A stretch of 64,000 nucleotides of DNA from Azophilus sp965221755 (GCA_965221755.1 OZ244921.1:1178001-1242000); one strand, 5' to 3'; counted from the first letter of the stretch, positions 39,630-48,778 are shown. Notes: a model not told the origin generated them from the sequence alone. Program-made: numbers and translations.

Positions 39630-40952
39630 ATGACGGAGCGGCCCGCTGAACCGGCATCCGCCTTGGATCTGCTGCTCGCCGACATCAACGGCGTCCCCCG
39701 CGGCAAGACGGTGCAAACGAGCGCCTTGAACGACGGCGACCCGCCGCAATTCGCGGCCGCGGTGTTCTTTCAAACCATTACCGGCCATTACGCCAAAGGA
39801 TGCATGGAGCGGCACAACCCCAAGGACGAGGACCTGATCCTGCGTCCGGATTGGTCAAGCTACAGCGCCTGCCCTTGGAAGTCGGGCGATCACGGCCAAG
39901 TGATTTGTGACTCCTTGGACAAATCGGGCGCTCCCGTTCCCTACGACAGCCGCACGGTCCTAAAGCGCGTTTTGGCCGTTTACGCGGCTGCCGGCCTGCA
40001 TCCCGTCGTGGCGCCGGAACTGGAGTTTTACCTGCTCGATCCGCCGCAGCGGGAGGCCTCGGCGCTCGCCTCGGCGCCAGGGCTGCACAGCCGCGCCGAG
40101 TTCGGCGGCGAGGCGTTCAGCATCGATGCCCTGGACAAGTACCAAACCTTCCTGGATGACGTGAAGGCGCAGAGCGAGGCGGCGGGCCTGCCGCTCAGCG
40201 TCTTCGTGCATGAAGTGGGCCCGGCGCAGATCGAGCTCAACCTGGACCACGGAGACCCTCTGCGCCGGGCCGACCAGCTATTGCTGCTGAAGCGCCTGGT
40301 CAAGGCCTGCGCCATGCGGCACGGCCATCTGGCAAGCTTCATGGCCAAGCCCTTGGACCGGGTGCCGGGCAGCGGCGCCCACCTCCATTGCAGCGTCGCC
40401 AACGGCGAGGGCGCCAACATCTTCGCCTTGGAGGACGGGCGGTCGCCAGCCGCCCTGCGCCACTTCATCGGCGGGCTGCAAACCTGGCTGCCGGAGGCGT
40501 TCGCGCTGATCGCTCCCAACGTCAACAGCTTCAAGCGCTTCGTGCCGGACCTTTCCGCCCCCGTCAACCTGGAATGGGGCTATGACAACCGCACCGCGGG
40601 CCTGCGGGTGCCGCACAGCCCGCCGGCCGGCGGGCGCGTGGAGAACCGGGTGGCGGGCGCGGACGTCAATCCGTACCTGCTCACGGCCGCCACGCTGGCC
40701 TGCGGATGGCTGGGCCTGCAGGACCGCCTGGAGCCAACCCAGCCCCACGACGGCGACGCTTACGAAGCCCCCGCCACCCTGCCCGGCGATCTCAGCCAAG
40801 CGCTGCGCGCATTGGCCGCCAACAGCCGCTTGGCGGACCTGCTTTCCGCAGCGTTCATCGATGCGTACGTTGACGTGAAGCGGAGCGAGCTTAAGGACTT
40901 CCAGGAATGGATGACCCCTTGGGAGGTGCGCTACCTCGGCAGCCAGCTGTGA
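39630..40952 (+). CDS. Glutamine-synthetase-like gamma-glutamylpolyamine synthetase
   Basis: This 440-residue member of the GS fold is most like PuuA/SpuI, which ligate glutamate to putrescine or other polyamines using ATP at the first step of polyamine breakdown. Motifs: LLLADINGVPRGKTV, APELEFYLLDPP, HEVGPAQIELNL, HLASFMAKPLDRVPGSGAHLH, cited as MAKPLDRVPGSGAHLHC, and the ATP-site EWGYDNRTAGLRVP. True GlnA signatures such as the adenylylation Tyr are absent. AGAGG and GGGAGG lie just before the ATG. The stop overlaps the next gene's GTG by 4 nt. Confidence 0.87.
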   Translation: MTERPAEPASALDLLLADINGVPRGKTVQTSALNDGDPPQFAAAVFFQTITGHYAKGCMERHNPKDEDLILRPDWSSYSACPWKSGDHGQVICDSLDKSGAPVPYDSRTVLKRVLAVYAAAGLHPVVAPELEFYLLDPPQREASALASAPGLHSRAEFGGEAFSIDALDKYQTFLDDVKAQSEAAGLPLSVFVHEVGPAQIELNLDHGDPLRRADQLLLLKRLVKACAMRHGHLASFMAKPLDRVPGSGAHLHCSVANGEGANIFALEDGRSPAALRHFIGGLQTWLPEAFALIAPNVNSFKRFVPDLSAPVNLEWGYDNRTAGLRVPHSPPAGGRVENRVAGADVNPYLLTAATLACGWLGLQDRLEPTQPHDGDAYEAPATLPGDLSQALRALAANSRLADLLSAAFIDAYVDVKRSELKDFQEWMTPWEVRYLGSQL

Positions 40953-43762
40953 CGCCGGCATTCGGCGGCGTTGATCGCCGGTCGTCCGCGAGCCTCAAAA
41001 TTGCCCTCTTCCGCGCCCTGTTCCGGGGGCGGGAAGACGTCTATCCGCGACGATTCGAGAGCCGGGCCGGGCGGTCGGGCTACGCGCCCGCCTGCGGGAA
41101 TGAATGGGTGCCGGGAATTTGCGGCAAACCCCGGATCAAATGCGCTGAGTGCCCCAACCATCGGTTTTCGCCAGTGGACGACGAAGCGATTCGCTGGCAT
41201 TTGTCCGGAGCCGACGATCGTGGCCAGCCGTTCGTCATGGGCGTCTATCCGATGCTGCTCGACGAGACCTGTCATTTTCTGGCGGTGGACTTTGACGGCG
41301 ACACTTGGGCCGCCGATGCGGGAGCCTACATCGAAGCCTGCGCCCGCCAAGCGGTTCCGGCGGCGCTGGAACGCTCTCGTTCGGGCGCCGGCGGCCACGT
41401 CTGGATCTTCTTTGACGCAGCGGTGCCCGCCGGCGTTGCGCGCCGTCTGGGCGCGATGCTGCTGACCGAAGCGATGGATCAGCGGCCGGATCTGGGATTT
41501 CGCTCCTATGATCGGCTCTTTCCCAGCCAGGACACCCTGCCCCGCGGCGGCTTTGGCAACCTGATCGCCTTGCCGCTGCAGCGCGGCCCCCGGCATGGCG
41601 GCAACAGCGTCTTCGTGGACGGCGAGCTCAATCCCCATCCCGACCAGTGGGCCTTCCTGTCGCGCCTTGCACGGGCGTCACTGACGCAAGCGGAAGCGCT
41701 CGTCGGCGGGGCGGAGAAGCGGGGGCGGGTGCTGGGCGTGCGAGCCGTCGTCGAAGATGAGGACTTCGCCCTGACGCCCTGGTTGGCCCCGCCGTCACGC
41801 CGCCCATCGAACCCGCCCGTGACAGGGCCGCTGCCAAAGGCCTTGGACTTGGTTCTCGCCGACCGCCTCTACATCGCCAAGGCCGGCCTGCCCGCTGGGT
41901 TGATCACCCGGCTGATGCGTTTGGCGGCGTTCCAAAACCCGGAGTTCCACCGTGCTCAAGCCATGCGCCTGCCCACATACGGAAAACCGAGGATCATCGA
42001 CTGCGTGGAGGACGGTCCCGTCCATCTCGGCTTGCCGCGCGGCTGTCTTGAGGAGGTGGAGAGCTTGCTTGGGGGCTTGGGGGTGAAGCCGGTGATCGAG
42101 GATCGTCGATTCGTCGGCAATCCGCTTAAGGCGTCATTCCAAGGCGAACTGCGCCCGGATCAGGAGGCGGCGGCGCGGGCCATGCTGTCCCACGACACTG
42201 GCGTTCTGGCCGCCGCCACGGCGTTTGGCAAGACGGTGGTGGCGGCATGGCTGATCGCCCAACGCGGCGTCAACACGCTGGTGGTCGTGCATCGCGAGCA
42301 ATTGCTCCAGCAATGGATCGACCGGCTGCGGGAGTTTCTGGACGTCGGCAGCGATGGCATCGGCCGCTTGAGCGGGCGACGCAAGCAGCTCACTGGGGCT
42401 GTGGATGTGGTTCTAATGCAAAGCATGGTGAGAAAGGGCGAGGTGGACGACCGGGTGGCCGACTACGGTTTCCTGATCGTGGACGAATGCCACCATGTTC
42501 CGGCGCGCGGCTTCGAGTTGTTGGTGAGCCGAGCCAAGGCGCGGCACGTCGCGGGACTGACGGCAACGGTCGTGCGCAAGGACGGCCATCACCCGATCGT
42601 TTGCCTGCACTGCGGTCCCGTGCGGCATCGAGCCGGCCGCCGCAACTCAGCCGCCCCGCAGCCGTTTTCCCGCCGAGCGCTGGTTCGGCCCACCGGGTTT
42701 CGGGCGGCGGGCGACCCGGCGGCCGACCCGCGCACCGAATTTGCCCGTCTGTGCGGTCAGTTGATGGCCGACGACGACCGCAATGCGGCAATTTGCCGGG
42801 ACGTGGCGGAGAGCGTTCAGGCCGGGCGGGCGCCGCTGGTGCTGACGGAGCGGGTGGAGCACCTCGACAGGCTCGCCAACCGCCTCGTCGAATTGGGGCT
42901 GAACGTGGTTTCGCTGCGCGGCGGGATGAACCCGCGAGCGTTGTCCCTATCGCTGGCGCGCATAGCGGAGGGTCGCCAACCGCAGGTGGTGCTGGCCACT
43001 GGCCGGTTCGTTGGCGAGGGCTTCGACCAAGCCCGCCTCGACACCCTGTTCCTGACCATGCCGGTGTCGTGGCGAGGCACCGTCGCCCAGTACGTTGGAC
43101 GCCTGCACCGCCAGCACGAGAACAAGCGCGAGGTGCGCGTTTACGACTACGCCGATCTGGACGAGCCGATGCTCGCCCGCATGTTCGGGAAGCGCCGCCG
43201 CGCCTACGAGGCCCAAGGCTACGCCGTCGAGCGGCCCGCCAGCGCCCTGCCGGGCTGGCCGGTCAGCATTGAACTGCCAGCGCGCGATGATTGGAAGCGG
43301 CGTTTCGAGCCAAGCGTCTCAAGGCTCGCACGGGATGGCGTCGATGCCCCATCCGCAGATCTCTTTCTCAAGCTCGCCGACGAACTGACCGCCGATGGCT
43401 TGGATCCCCAGCGTGTGCGCAGCGCCAGCGAGGCTTTTCTGTTCAGGCGCCTCCAAGACCGGCGGGACACTCGCGATCGTTTCGAGCTCAATGCCCGGCT
43501 GCCGATCCCGTTTTGCGAACTCGGCCATATGGAAGTGGATTTCCTCGCAGCCGATGCTCGGCTCGCGATTGAGTTGGATGGGCCGCAACACTTGGCCGAT
43601 GCGGACGCCTACCGCCGCGACCGGCGCAAGGATGCGTTGCTGCAGCAGAACGGCTATCTGGTGCTGCGCTTCCTGGCGGCGGATCTCGGCCCCCGCTTGG
43701 GCGCAGTGCTCGACGACATTGAACGGGCTCTCGCGCACCGGGACCGCGGCGTTTCGACCTGA
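40949..43762 (+). CDS. TOTE conflict-system type protein: AEP primase + SF2 helicase + DUF559 nuclease
   Basis: This is a 937-residue multidomain protein. Residues about 20-60 hold a Cys-rich segment (CGKPRIKCAECPNH). The archaeo-eukaryotic primase domain follows, with the catalytic strand FLAVDFDGD at 109-118, the His motif GAGGHVWIFF at 147-156, and RSYDRLFPSQDTLPRGGFGN (about 185-204). The SF2 helicase has Walker A TAFGKT at 424-429, DECHH at 512-516, a TATV motif III and QYVGRLHRQ at 714-722. The C-terminal DUF559 nuclease has VDFLA, IELDGPQH and YLVLRFLA (845-925). All key residues are intact. Primase-helicase proteins of this kind are known as presumed anti-mobile-element conflict systems. 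The GTG start overlaps the ligase stop (GTGA). Its 3' end lies about 70 bp from a truncated isomerase gene. Confidence 0.85.
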   Translation: MTPAFGGVDRRSSASLKIALFRALFRGREDVYPRRFESRAGRSGYAPACGNEWVPGICGKPRIKCAECPNHRFSPVDDEAIRWHLSGADDRGQPFVMGVYPMLLDETCHFLAVDFDGDTWAADAGAYIEACARQAVPAALERSRSGAGGHVWIFFDAAVPAGVARRLGAMLLTEAMDQRPDLGFRSYDRLFPSQDTLPRGGFGNLIALPLQRGPRHGGNSVFVDGELNPHPDQWAFLSRLARASLTQAEALVGGAEKRGRVLGVRAVVEDEDFALTPWLAPPSRRPSNPPVTGPLPKALDLVLADRLYIAKAGLPAGLITRLMRLAAFQNPEFHRAQAMRLPTYGKPRIIDCVEDGPVHLGLPRGCLEEVESLLGGLGVKPVIEDRRFVGNPLKASFQGELRPDQEAAARAMLSHDTGVLAAATAFGKTVVAAWLIAQRGVNTLVVVHREQLLQQWIDRLREFLDVGSDGIGRLSGRRKQLTGAVDVVLMQSMVRKGEVDDRVADYGFLIVDECHHVPARGFELLVSRAKARHVAGLTATVVRKDGHHPIVCLHCGPVRHRAGRRNSAAPQPFSRRALVRPTGFRAAGDPAADPRTEFARLCGQLMADDDRNAAICRDVAESVQAGRAPLVLTERVEHLDRLANRLVELGLNVVSLRGGMNPRALSLSLARIAEGRQPQVVLATGRFVGEGFDQARLDTLFLTMPVSWRGTVAQYVGRLHRQHENKREVRVYDYADLDEPMLARMFGKRRRAYEAQGYAVERPASALPGWPVSIELPARDDWKRRFEPSVSRLARDGVDAPSADLFLKLADELTADGLDPQRVRSASEAFLFRRLQDRRDTRDRFELNARLPIPFCELGHMEVDFLAADARLAIELDGPQHLADADAYRRDRRKDALLQQNGYLVLRFLAADLGPRLGAVLDDIERALAHRDRGVST

Positions 43763-43834
43763 CCAGCATGCGGATTGATTGTTCGGCGAGGGCTTCAATC
43801 CGACTGGAACAGGGCTCCCACATCCGCCGTAAAG

Positions 43835-44090
43835 CCCCGCGGTTGGGAAAGCGGTCCGACATCCGAAACGGCAGGCCGTGCCTCTCGGCCCAGCGCATCA
43901 GGTCGCGGCGCCGGTTGCGCAGCTTCGCCGCCGACTCCTCCCGCAGCGCGTAGTTGTGACGCCGGAACACGCATCCAAGATTGAGCGGGCGCATCACGAG
44001 CTCCGCACCATGCCTCTCGGCGATGGGCCGGATGAGGTGCAGCGCGAAGTAGGTGTTGGTGCTGCCGACGTCCCGGTAGAAGTCGATCAT
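43835..44090 (-). pseudogene. DsbA-family 2-hydroxychromene-2-carboxylate isomerase, N-terminal fragment
   Basis: The frame from ATG reads MIDFYRDVGSTNTYFALHLI, then VMRPLNLGCVFRRHNYAL, RNRRRDLMRWAERHGLPF and RFPNRGALR. This matches the first 85 or so residues of HCCA isomerase/DsbA-like thioredoxin-fold proteins of about 200 residues. It then leaves the family and continues as antisense of the TOTE-type gene. The loss of the 3' part coincides with the end of that gene, marking an insertion or deletion boundary near 43.83 kb. Confidence 0.75.
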
Positions 44091-44194
44091 GGGGATGGAC
44101 TGTCCTCTATGGTGTGCAGCACCCTTCACGGCGTTTTGAAAGTATTTTCGGAGGGGCGATTCTCGAATTTTGGGATCCTGTTGACGTAGAGGAG

Positions 44195-45838
44195 CTACAA
44201 ATCGGAAACCCGTCCGAGCAGGCGTCTTCCAGGGAATCGGTTGGGCACGACTGCGCCGTCGCGGACCACCGGAACGCCGTTGACGAGCACATGCGTGATG
44301 CCGGCCGAAGGCTGGAAGGGCTGCCGGTAGGTTGCGCGATCCGCAATCGTCGCTGGATCGAAGATCGTCAAGTCGGCGTCCGCGCCCACGGCGATCCTGC
44401 CCTTGCGCGCCAAGTCGTCACTCAGGCGCTCCAGCAGGCGGGCGGGCATGATGGTCATCTTCGCCAAGGCGGCCATGAGGTCCAAGGCGCCTTCGTCGCG
44501 CGCGTAGCGGCCCAGCACCCGGGCGAAGGTGCCGACGCTCCATGGGGCGACCAGTTGCGCTTCGCTGACGGCCGGCAGGGCATCGCTGGCGACGATCACG
44601 TCCGCGGCCTCGGTGGCGATGCGGGTCCACCGCTCCTTGTTGTAGTGGTGAATGACCGTTCCGCCCGGTTGCTTTTCGCGATACTGGCGCCAAGTCCTTT
44701 CCGTGAGGCGCTCGCCGGTGGCCGCCCATTCCACGTCGCCGTAGTCGATGGCGAAAATCTCGCGCCAGTTGCGGCTGAACACCGCGGCCGAGATGGCCGT
44801 CGAACCGGCGTTGTAGGGGAAGGACTCGGTGGTGATGCGCACCCCCGCTTGCTGCGCCGCACGGATCTTCCCAAGAAAGACCTCGATGCCCCCCATCGCG
44901 CTCGCCTGCAGGTGGCAGACATGCACGGCGGCCCCCGTCTTCCGAGCCAGACCGATGACTTCGTCGAGGCCGAAGGGGTCGCCGGCCACCCCGCGCCGAA
45001 TGTGTACGATCACGGGCGCATCGGCCTGCGCCGCCACGTCGAAGACCGCGCGCAGCTCGTCAGCGTCCACGGATTCGCTCATGTAGTCGAGCAGCATGCC
45101 AATGCCCAACCCCCCGCTGGCGAGGTCTTGACGCAGCATTTCCTGCATGACCGGCAACTGCCCGGCCGGCAACGGGGAGTGGAACGCGGGCCGCCCCATG
45201 GCAAGGCCGCCGGCTCCCGTGCCGTTGAGGCTGTCCGCCACGAGTTGATCCATGCCGGTGACGGCTTGATCAGCCTCCAGAATCCGTGACCGCGCCCACG
45301 CATGGCCCGTGGAGGCGCCGTAGTTGATCAGCGACCGCTCGGCGATGGCGATGGGCGGGTGGATGCCGTGGCTGGTCGCTGGATAGGCGCCGCTCTCAAG
45401 TTCAAGGGCCGTCGTCACGCCGTCGAGCAACTGGTAGCGCTGGGAAAGCGGCGTCCAGCCGTGGCTGTGCAGGTCCACGAATCCCGGCGCCACAACCTGG
45501 CCTGCGGCATCGACGACGACACTGCCGGCCAGCGCCGTTTCCGAAATGGCCGCAATCCGGCCGTCGCGGATGCCGATGTGGCGCAGGGCGTCCAAGCCGC
45601 TGGCCGGATCCATGACCCGGCCGTTGGCAACGACGGCGTCGAATCTCTCCGCCGCCTGCTTGGAAGACGCATTCCGGAATTCCTCGGGTGCTTGGCTGCA
45701 GGCGCCGACCACGAGCGTCAGGACTGCCGTCAGCAAGGCCTTGATGCGGGAATCAATGCATGCCGCCTGCTCAACAGGTTCATTCGGTCGCGATCGAGGG
45801 CGGCGCCGCCCTGTCGATTCAAGCCAGGGGCGGACCAT
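44195..45838 (-). CDS. Lipoprotein D-aminoacylase-like amidohydrolase
   Basis: This is a predicted periplasmic, lipid-anchored member of the N-acyl-D-amino-acid deacylase group. Signal: IKALLTAVLTLVVGAC with lipobox VVGAC. Core: FDAVVANGRVMDPASGLDA, metal motif APGFVDLHSHGW, LELESGAYP, VIVHIRRG, VCHLQASAMGG, and the Asp of VIVASDALPAVS. The C-terminal strand domain has GRIAVGADADLTIFDP. The start is unclear: ATG at 45838 overlaps the permease stop and leaves about 30 residues before the signal, while no ATG, GTG or TTG sits just before it. The true start may be non-canonical (ATT). Confidence 0.82.
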   Translation of the reverse strand: MVRPWLESTGRRRPRSRPNEPVEQAACIDSRIKALLTAVLTLVVGACSQAPEEFRNASSKQAAERFDAVVANGRVMDPASGLDALRHIGIRDGRIAAISETALAGSVVVDAAGQVVAPGFVDLHSHGWTPLSQRYQLLDGVTTALELESGAYPATSHGIHPPIAIAERSLINYGASTGHAWARSRILEADQAVTGMDQLVADSLNGTGAGGLAMGRPAFHSPLPAGQLPVMQEMLRQDLASGGLGIGMLLDYMSESVDADELRAVFDVAAQADAPVIVHIRRGVAGDPFGLDEVIGLARKTGAAVHVCHLQASAMGGIEVFLGKIRAAQQAGVRITTESFPYNAGSTAISAAVFSRNWREIFAIDYGDVEWAATGERLTERTWRQYREKQPGGTVIHHYNKERWTRIATEAADVIVASDALPAVSEAQLVAPWSVGTFARVLGRYARDEGALDLMAALAKMTIMPARLLERLSDDLARKGRIAVGADADLTIFDPATIADRATYRQPFQPSAGITHVLVNGVPVVRDGAVVPNRFPGRRLLGRVSDL

Positions 45839-46901
45839 CGACCTCGCCCATCTCCCGCGGCCAAGCGTTGATGATGGCCTTGACCAGCGTGGCCAGAGGG
45901 ATGGCGAAGAACACGCCCCAAAGCCCCCACAGGCCGCCGAAGGCCAGCACGGCGACGATGATGGTGATCGGGTGCAGGTCCACGGCCTCGGAGAACAGCA
46001 GCGGCACCAGCACGTTGCCGTCCAGCGCCTGGATGATGCCGTAGGCGGCCATGACGTAGGCCAGCTCCCAAGACCAGCCGAACTGAATGATGCCCGCCAA
46101 GGCCACCGGAACGGTGACCACCGCCGCGCCGACGAAGGGAATCAGCACCGAGACGCCCACGAGCACGCCCAACAGGGCAGCGTAGTTCAGGCCCAGCAGG
46201 GTGAAGGTGACGAAAGTGACGAAGCCGACGATGAGTATCTCGATGAACTTGCCGCGCACGTAGTTGGCGAGCTGCTGGTTCATCTCCTCGCCAACGCGCT
46301 GGATGAGGGAGCGCTTCCTGGGCAGCGCGGAGAGCAGCCAACCCATGATCCGGCGCCGGTCCTTGAGGAAGAAGAACACCGAGATGGGCACCAGCACCAA
46401 GTAGATGAGGATGCCCACCATGGAGGACAGGTTGGCCACGAGGGCTTCCAAGGCGGATGCGCCGATGCTGCCGACTTGGTTGGTGGCCGCTTCCAGCCAC
46501 GCGGTGATCTGGGCTTCGGTGAGCAGTTCGGGGAAGGCTTGGGCGAGATCGCCGGCGGTTTCCCGCCAGCGGCCCACGAGGCCGGGCGTGGCCTCCACCA
46601 CGGAGCGCAGCTGCTGCCAGACCAGCGGCGCGACGAACAATGCCAGCGCGGTCAGGGCGCCGACGAACAGCAGGAAGGCCAACCACACCGCAACGGCCTC
46701 GGGCACCCGCCAATCAACGAGCCGCTTGACCAGACCCTGCAGCAGGAAGGCCAGCACCAAGCCGGTGAGCACCGGGGCCAGCACGCCGCCCAAGGTGAAC
46801 AGCACGAGAAAACCCACCACCAACAGAGCGACTAGGTAAATGGCTTCCTCGTTGGAGAAATAGCGGTTGACCCAATCGCTGATGATCTCCAGAAAACGCA
46901 A
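45819..46901 (-). CDS. AI-2E family permease (PerM-like)
   Basis: This inner-membrane protein of about 360 residues has around eight transmembrane helices. The N-terminus ISDWVNRYFSNEEAIYLVALL and LGGVLAPVLTGLVLAFLLQGLVKRL (core LAPVLTGLVLAFLLQGL) are typical of gammaproteobacterial PerM homologues. VPISVFFFLKDRRRI and the LGLNYAALLGVLVGVSVLIPFVG loop (core VSVLIPFVGA) are family marks. Members export autoinducer-2 or take part in Na+/H+ exchange; function here is open. No ATG lies upstream in frame near the conserved start, so a TTG with AGGA 8 nt before it was chosen. Confidence 0.85.
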   Translation of the reverse strand: MRFLEIISDWVNRYFSNEEAIYLVALLVVGFLVLFTLGGVLAPVLTGLVLAFLLQGLVKRLVDWRVPEAVAVWLAFLLFVGALTALALFVAPLVWQQLRSVVEATPGLVGRWRETAGDLAQAFPELLTEAQITAWLEAATNQVGSIGASALEALVANLSSMVGILIYLVLVPISVFFFLKDRRRIMGWLLSALPRKRSLIQRVGEEMNQQLANYVRGKFIEILIVGFVTFVTFTLLGLNYAALLGVLVGVSVLIPFVGAAVVTVPVALAGIIQFGWSWELAYVMAAYGIIQALDGNVLVPLLFSEAVDLHPITIIVAVLAFGGLWGLWGVFFAIPLATLVKAIINAWPREMGEVDGPPLA

Positions 46902-46964
46902 TTCAATGTCCTGACGTTCGTGCGCTGCGACGAAGGTTTGCCCATTGGCCGAGCCATTGCAAGG

Positions 46965-47047
46965 CGAACCTCGGCCAAGGGCCAAGGTTCGTTTGAGTTT
47001 CGCTGCCGTTGCGTGGGTCGGGTTCCGAGATGTTTCCGAGCCCGCAC
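46965..47047 (-). repeat. Dispersed repeat, copy E (hairpin 2 broken)
   Basis: Lies 63 nt upstream of the permease start. The conserved block is intact (AACATCTCGGAACCCGACCC). Hairpin 1 is the CGAACCT-type stem with one mismatch. The arm of hairpin 2 nearer the conserved block is deleted, leaving only TGAGTTTCGC on the plus strand. Confidence 0.85.
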
Positions 47048-47138
47048 GGTTCGTGCGTGACCGACCCGCCATCAAGCCCGGCGCGTCCCGTTCTCCACTG
47101 CAAAGGGCCTTGAAGCATGGGCGCTCATGCAGCGCGCG

Positions 47139-47924
47139 TCATTGGGCGGTCACTTCGACTTGAAACAGCCGCGGCCAATTCTTGCCGGTCACGAACAGCC
47201 GCTTGCCGACGGCGTCGTAGGCGATGCCGTTGAGCACGTCGGTGCGCGGGGTGCGGAACACGAGGGGCAGCAGGCCCGTCAGGTCCAGCCAGCCGCGCAC
47301 TTGGCCGTTGGCGGGGTTGATGATGACAATCCGGTCGCTGGGCCAGACGTTGGCGTACAGGTCGCCCTCGACGTACTCGAGTTCGTTCAAGCCCGTCACG
47401 GGTTCGGTGCCGTCGCACACTTGGAGGCGTCGGATTTCGGTCAGGGCGGCGGGGTCGAGAAAGCGCAGCTCGGCGCTGCCGTCGCTCATCACCAAGCTCT
47501 CCCCATTGGCGGCGAGTCCCCAGCCTTCGCCTTGGTAGCGGAACCCGCCGATGGGGGCGAGGCTGGCCAGGTCGTAGATGAAGCCGTCGCCGGCCTTCCA
47601 GGTCAGTTGGTGGAGCCGTCCGCCGAACAGCGCCAAGCCCTCGCCGAAGCGGTCATCCGGCAGGCGGCGCTGGCGCAGCACTCGGCCGCTGGCCAGATCG
47701 ACGGCGCGCACGGAGGATTGGCCGTAGCGGCCCGTGCTCTCATAGAGCTTGCCGTGGGCAAAAAGCAGCCCTTGGGTGAACGCTTCGGGGTCGTGGGGAT
47801 GGCTGGCGACGACCCGGTAGGTGTAGCGGACCGAAGCGGCGCCGGGGCCATCCTGGTTGGCTGCGGCGGGTTCCGCCAAGGTCGCCAGCAGGACGATCAG
47901 GGCGCTCCGAAGCAGCGCGCTCAT
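47139..47924 (-). CDS. Glutaminyl-peptide cyclotransferase (bacterial type)
   Basis: This enzyme cyclises N-terminal glutamine to pyroglutamate in exported proteins. The signal peptide MSALLRSALIVLLATLAEPAAA is followed by a five-bladed propeller-type domain: HDPEAFTQGLLF, YESTGRYGQSSVR, GLALFGGRLHQLTWKAGDGF (core HQLTWKAGDGFIYD), GEGWGLAANG, LNELEYVEGDLYANVWPSD (core NELEYVEGDLYANVW) and VLNGIAYDA. All are conserved in the plant/bacterial QC family. Its ATG overlaps the tesB stop by 4 nt, so it belongs to the ahcY-tesB-QC cluster. A broken paralogue fragment lies at 59.3 kb. Confidence 0.88.
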   Translation of the reverse strand: MSALLRSALIVLLATLAEPAAANQDGPGAASVRYTYRVVASHPHDPEAFTQGLLFAHGKLYESTGRYGQSSVRAVDLASGRVLRQRRLPDDRFGEGLALFGGRLHQLTWKAGDGFIYDLASLAPIGGFRYQGEGWGLAANGESLVMSDGSAELRFLDPAALTEIRRLQVCDGTEPVTGLNELEYVEGDLYANVWPSDRIVIINPANGQVRGWLDLTGLLPLVFRTPRTDVLNGIAYDAVGKRLFVTGKNWPRLFQVEVTAQ

Positions 47925-48778
47925 CGCCGGCGAATCAATCCTTCCTGGGCCGCTGAAGCCACCAATTCGCCGGCTTGGCTGTAGATCAGCCCCCGCGTGA
48001 GGCCTCGGGCGCCGCTGGACGCCGGGCTGTCCTGCACGTAGAGCAGCCACTGGTCGGCACGGAAGGGGCGATGGAACCACATGGCGTGGTCCAGGCTCGC
48101 CACTTGCATGGCGTCATCGAAGTAGCTCACCGCATGGGGCAGGATGGCCGTGTCGAGCAGGGACCAGTCGGACAGGTAGGCCAGCACGCACTGGTGCAGG
48201 CGGGCGTCGTCCGGCAGCCGGTCCCGGGCCCGCATCCAGCACATCTGCCGCGGCGGCCCGGCGCTTGGCTTGTAGATGTTGACCGGCCTGACGGGGCGGA
48301 TCTCGACGGGGCGATGCCGCGCGTAGGGTTCCGGCTGCCCCGGCGGCCGGTCCTTGGCGTGCCGCGCCCGCACCGTCTCCTCGTCCTCCAAGGTCTCCGG
48401 GTCCGGCGCGTCCGGCATCTCGAACTGATGCGCCAAGCCCGCCTCCTCGATCTGGAAGGAAATGGACATGACGAAGATGGCCTCGCCGTTCTGGATGGCC
48501 GCCACTTGCCGGGTGGTGAAGCTCCTGCCGTCCCTGATCCGGTCCACGGTGTAGAGGATGGGCGTGTTCATCTCGCCGGGACGCAGAAAGTAGCCGTGCA
48601 GGGAGTGGGCGTTGCGGCCCGGCTCCACCGTGCGCGAGGCGGCGACCAGCGCTTGGCCGATGACCTGCCCGCCGTAAACCCGCTGCCAGCCCTCGTTGGG
48701 GCTGGTGGCCCGGTAGTGGTTCCTCTCGATCGTCTCCAAGTCCAGCAGCCGGATGACGTCCTGCAGGCTCTGCTCCAC
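47921..48778 (-). CDS. tesB: Acyl-CoA thioesterase II
   Basis: TesB is a double-hotdog thioesterase hydrolysing medium- and long-chain acyl-CoAs. The 285-residue protein has RVYGGQVIGQALVAASRTV, HSLHGYFLRPGEM, YTVDRIRDGRSFTTRQVAA (core RDGRSFTTR), MSISFQIEE, and ASLDHAMWFHRPFRADQWL (core LDHAMWFHRPF), containing the catalytic Asp, then GLIYSQAGELVASAAQEGLIR. About 22 nt separate it from ahcY upstream. Confidence 0.93.
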   Translation of the reverse strand: MEQSLQDVIRLLDLETIERNHYRATSPNEGWQRVYGGQVIGQALVAASRTVEPGRNAHSLHGYFLRPGEMNTPILYTVDRIRDGRSFTTRQVAAIQNGEAIFVMSISFQIEEAGLAHQFEMPDAPDPETLEDEETVRARHAKDRPPGQPEPYARHRPVEIRPVRPVNIYKPSAGPPRQMCWMRARDRLPDDARLHQCVLAYLSDWSLLDTAILPHAVSYFDDAMQVASLDHAMWFHRPFRADQWLLYVQDSPASSGARGLTRGLIYSQAGELVASAAQEGLIRRR

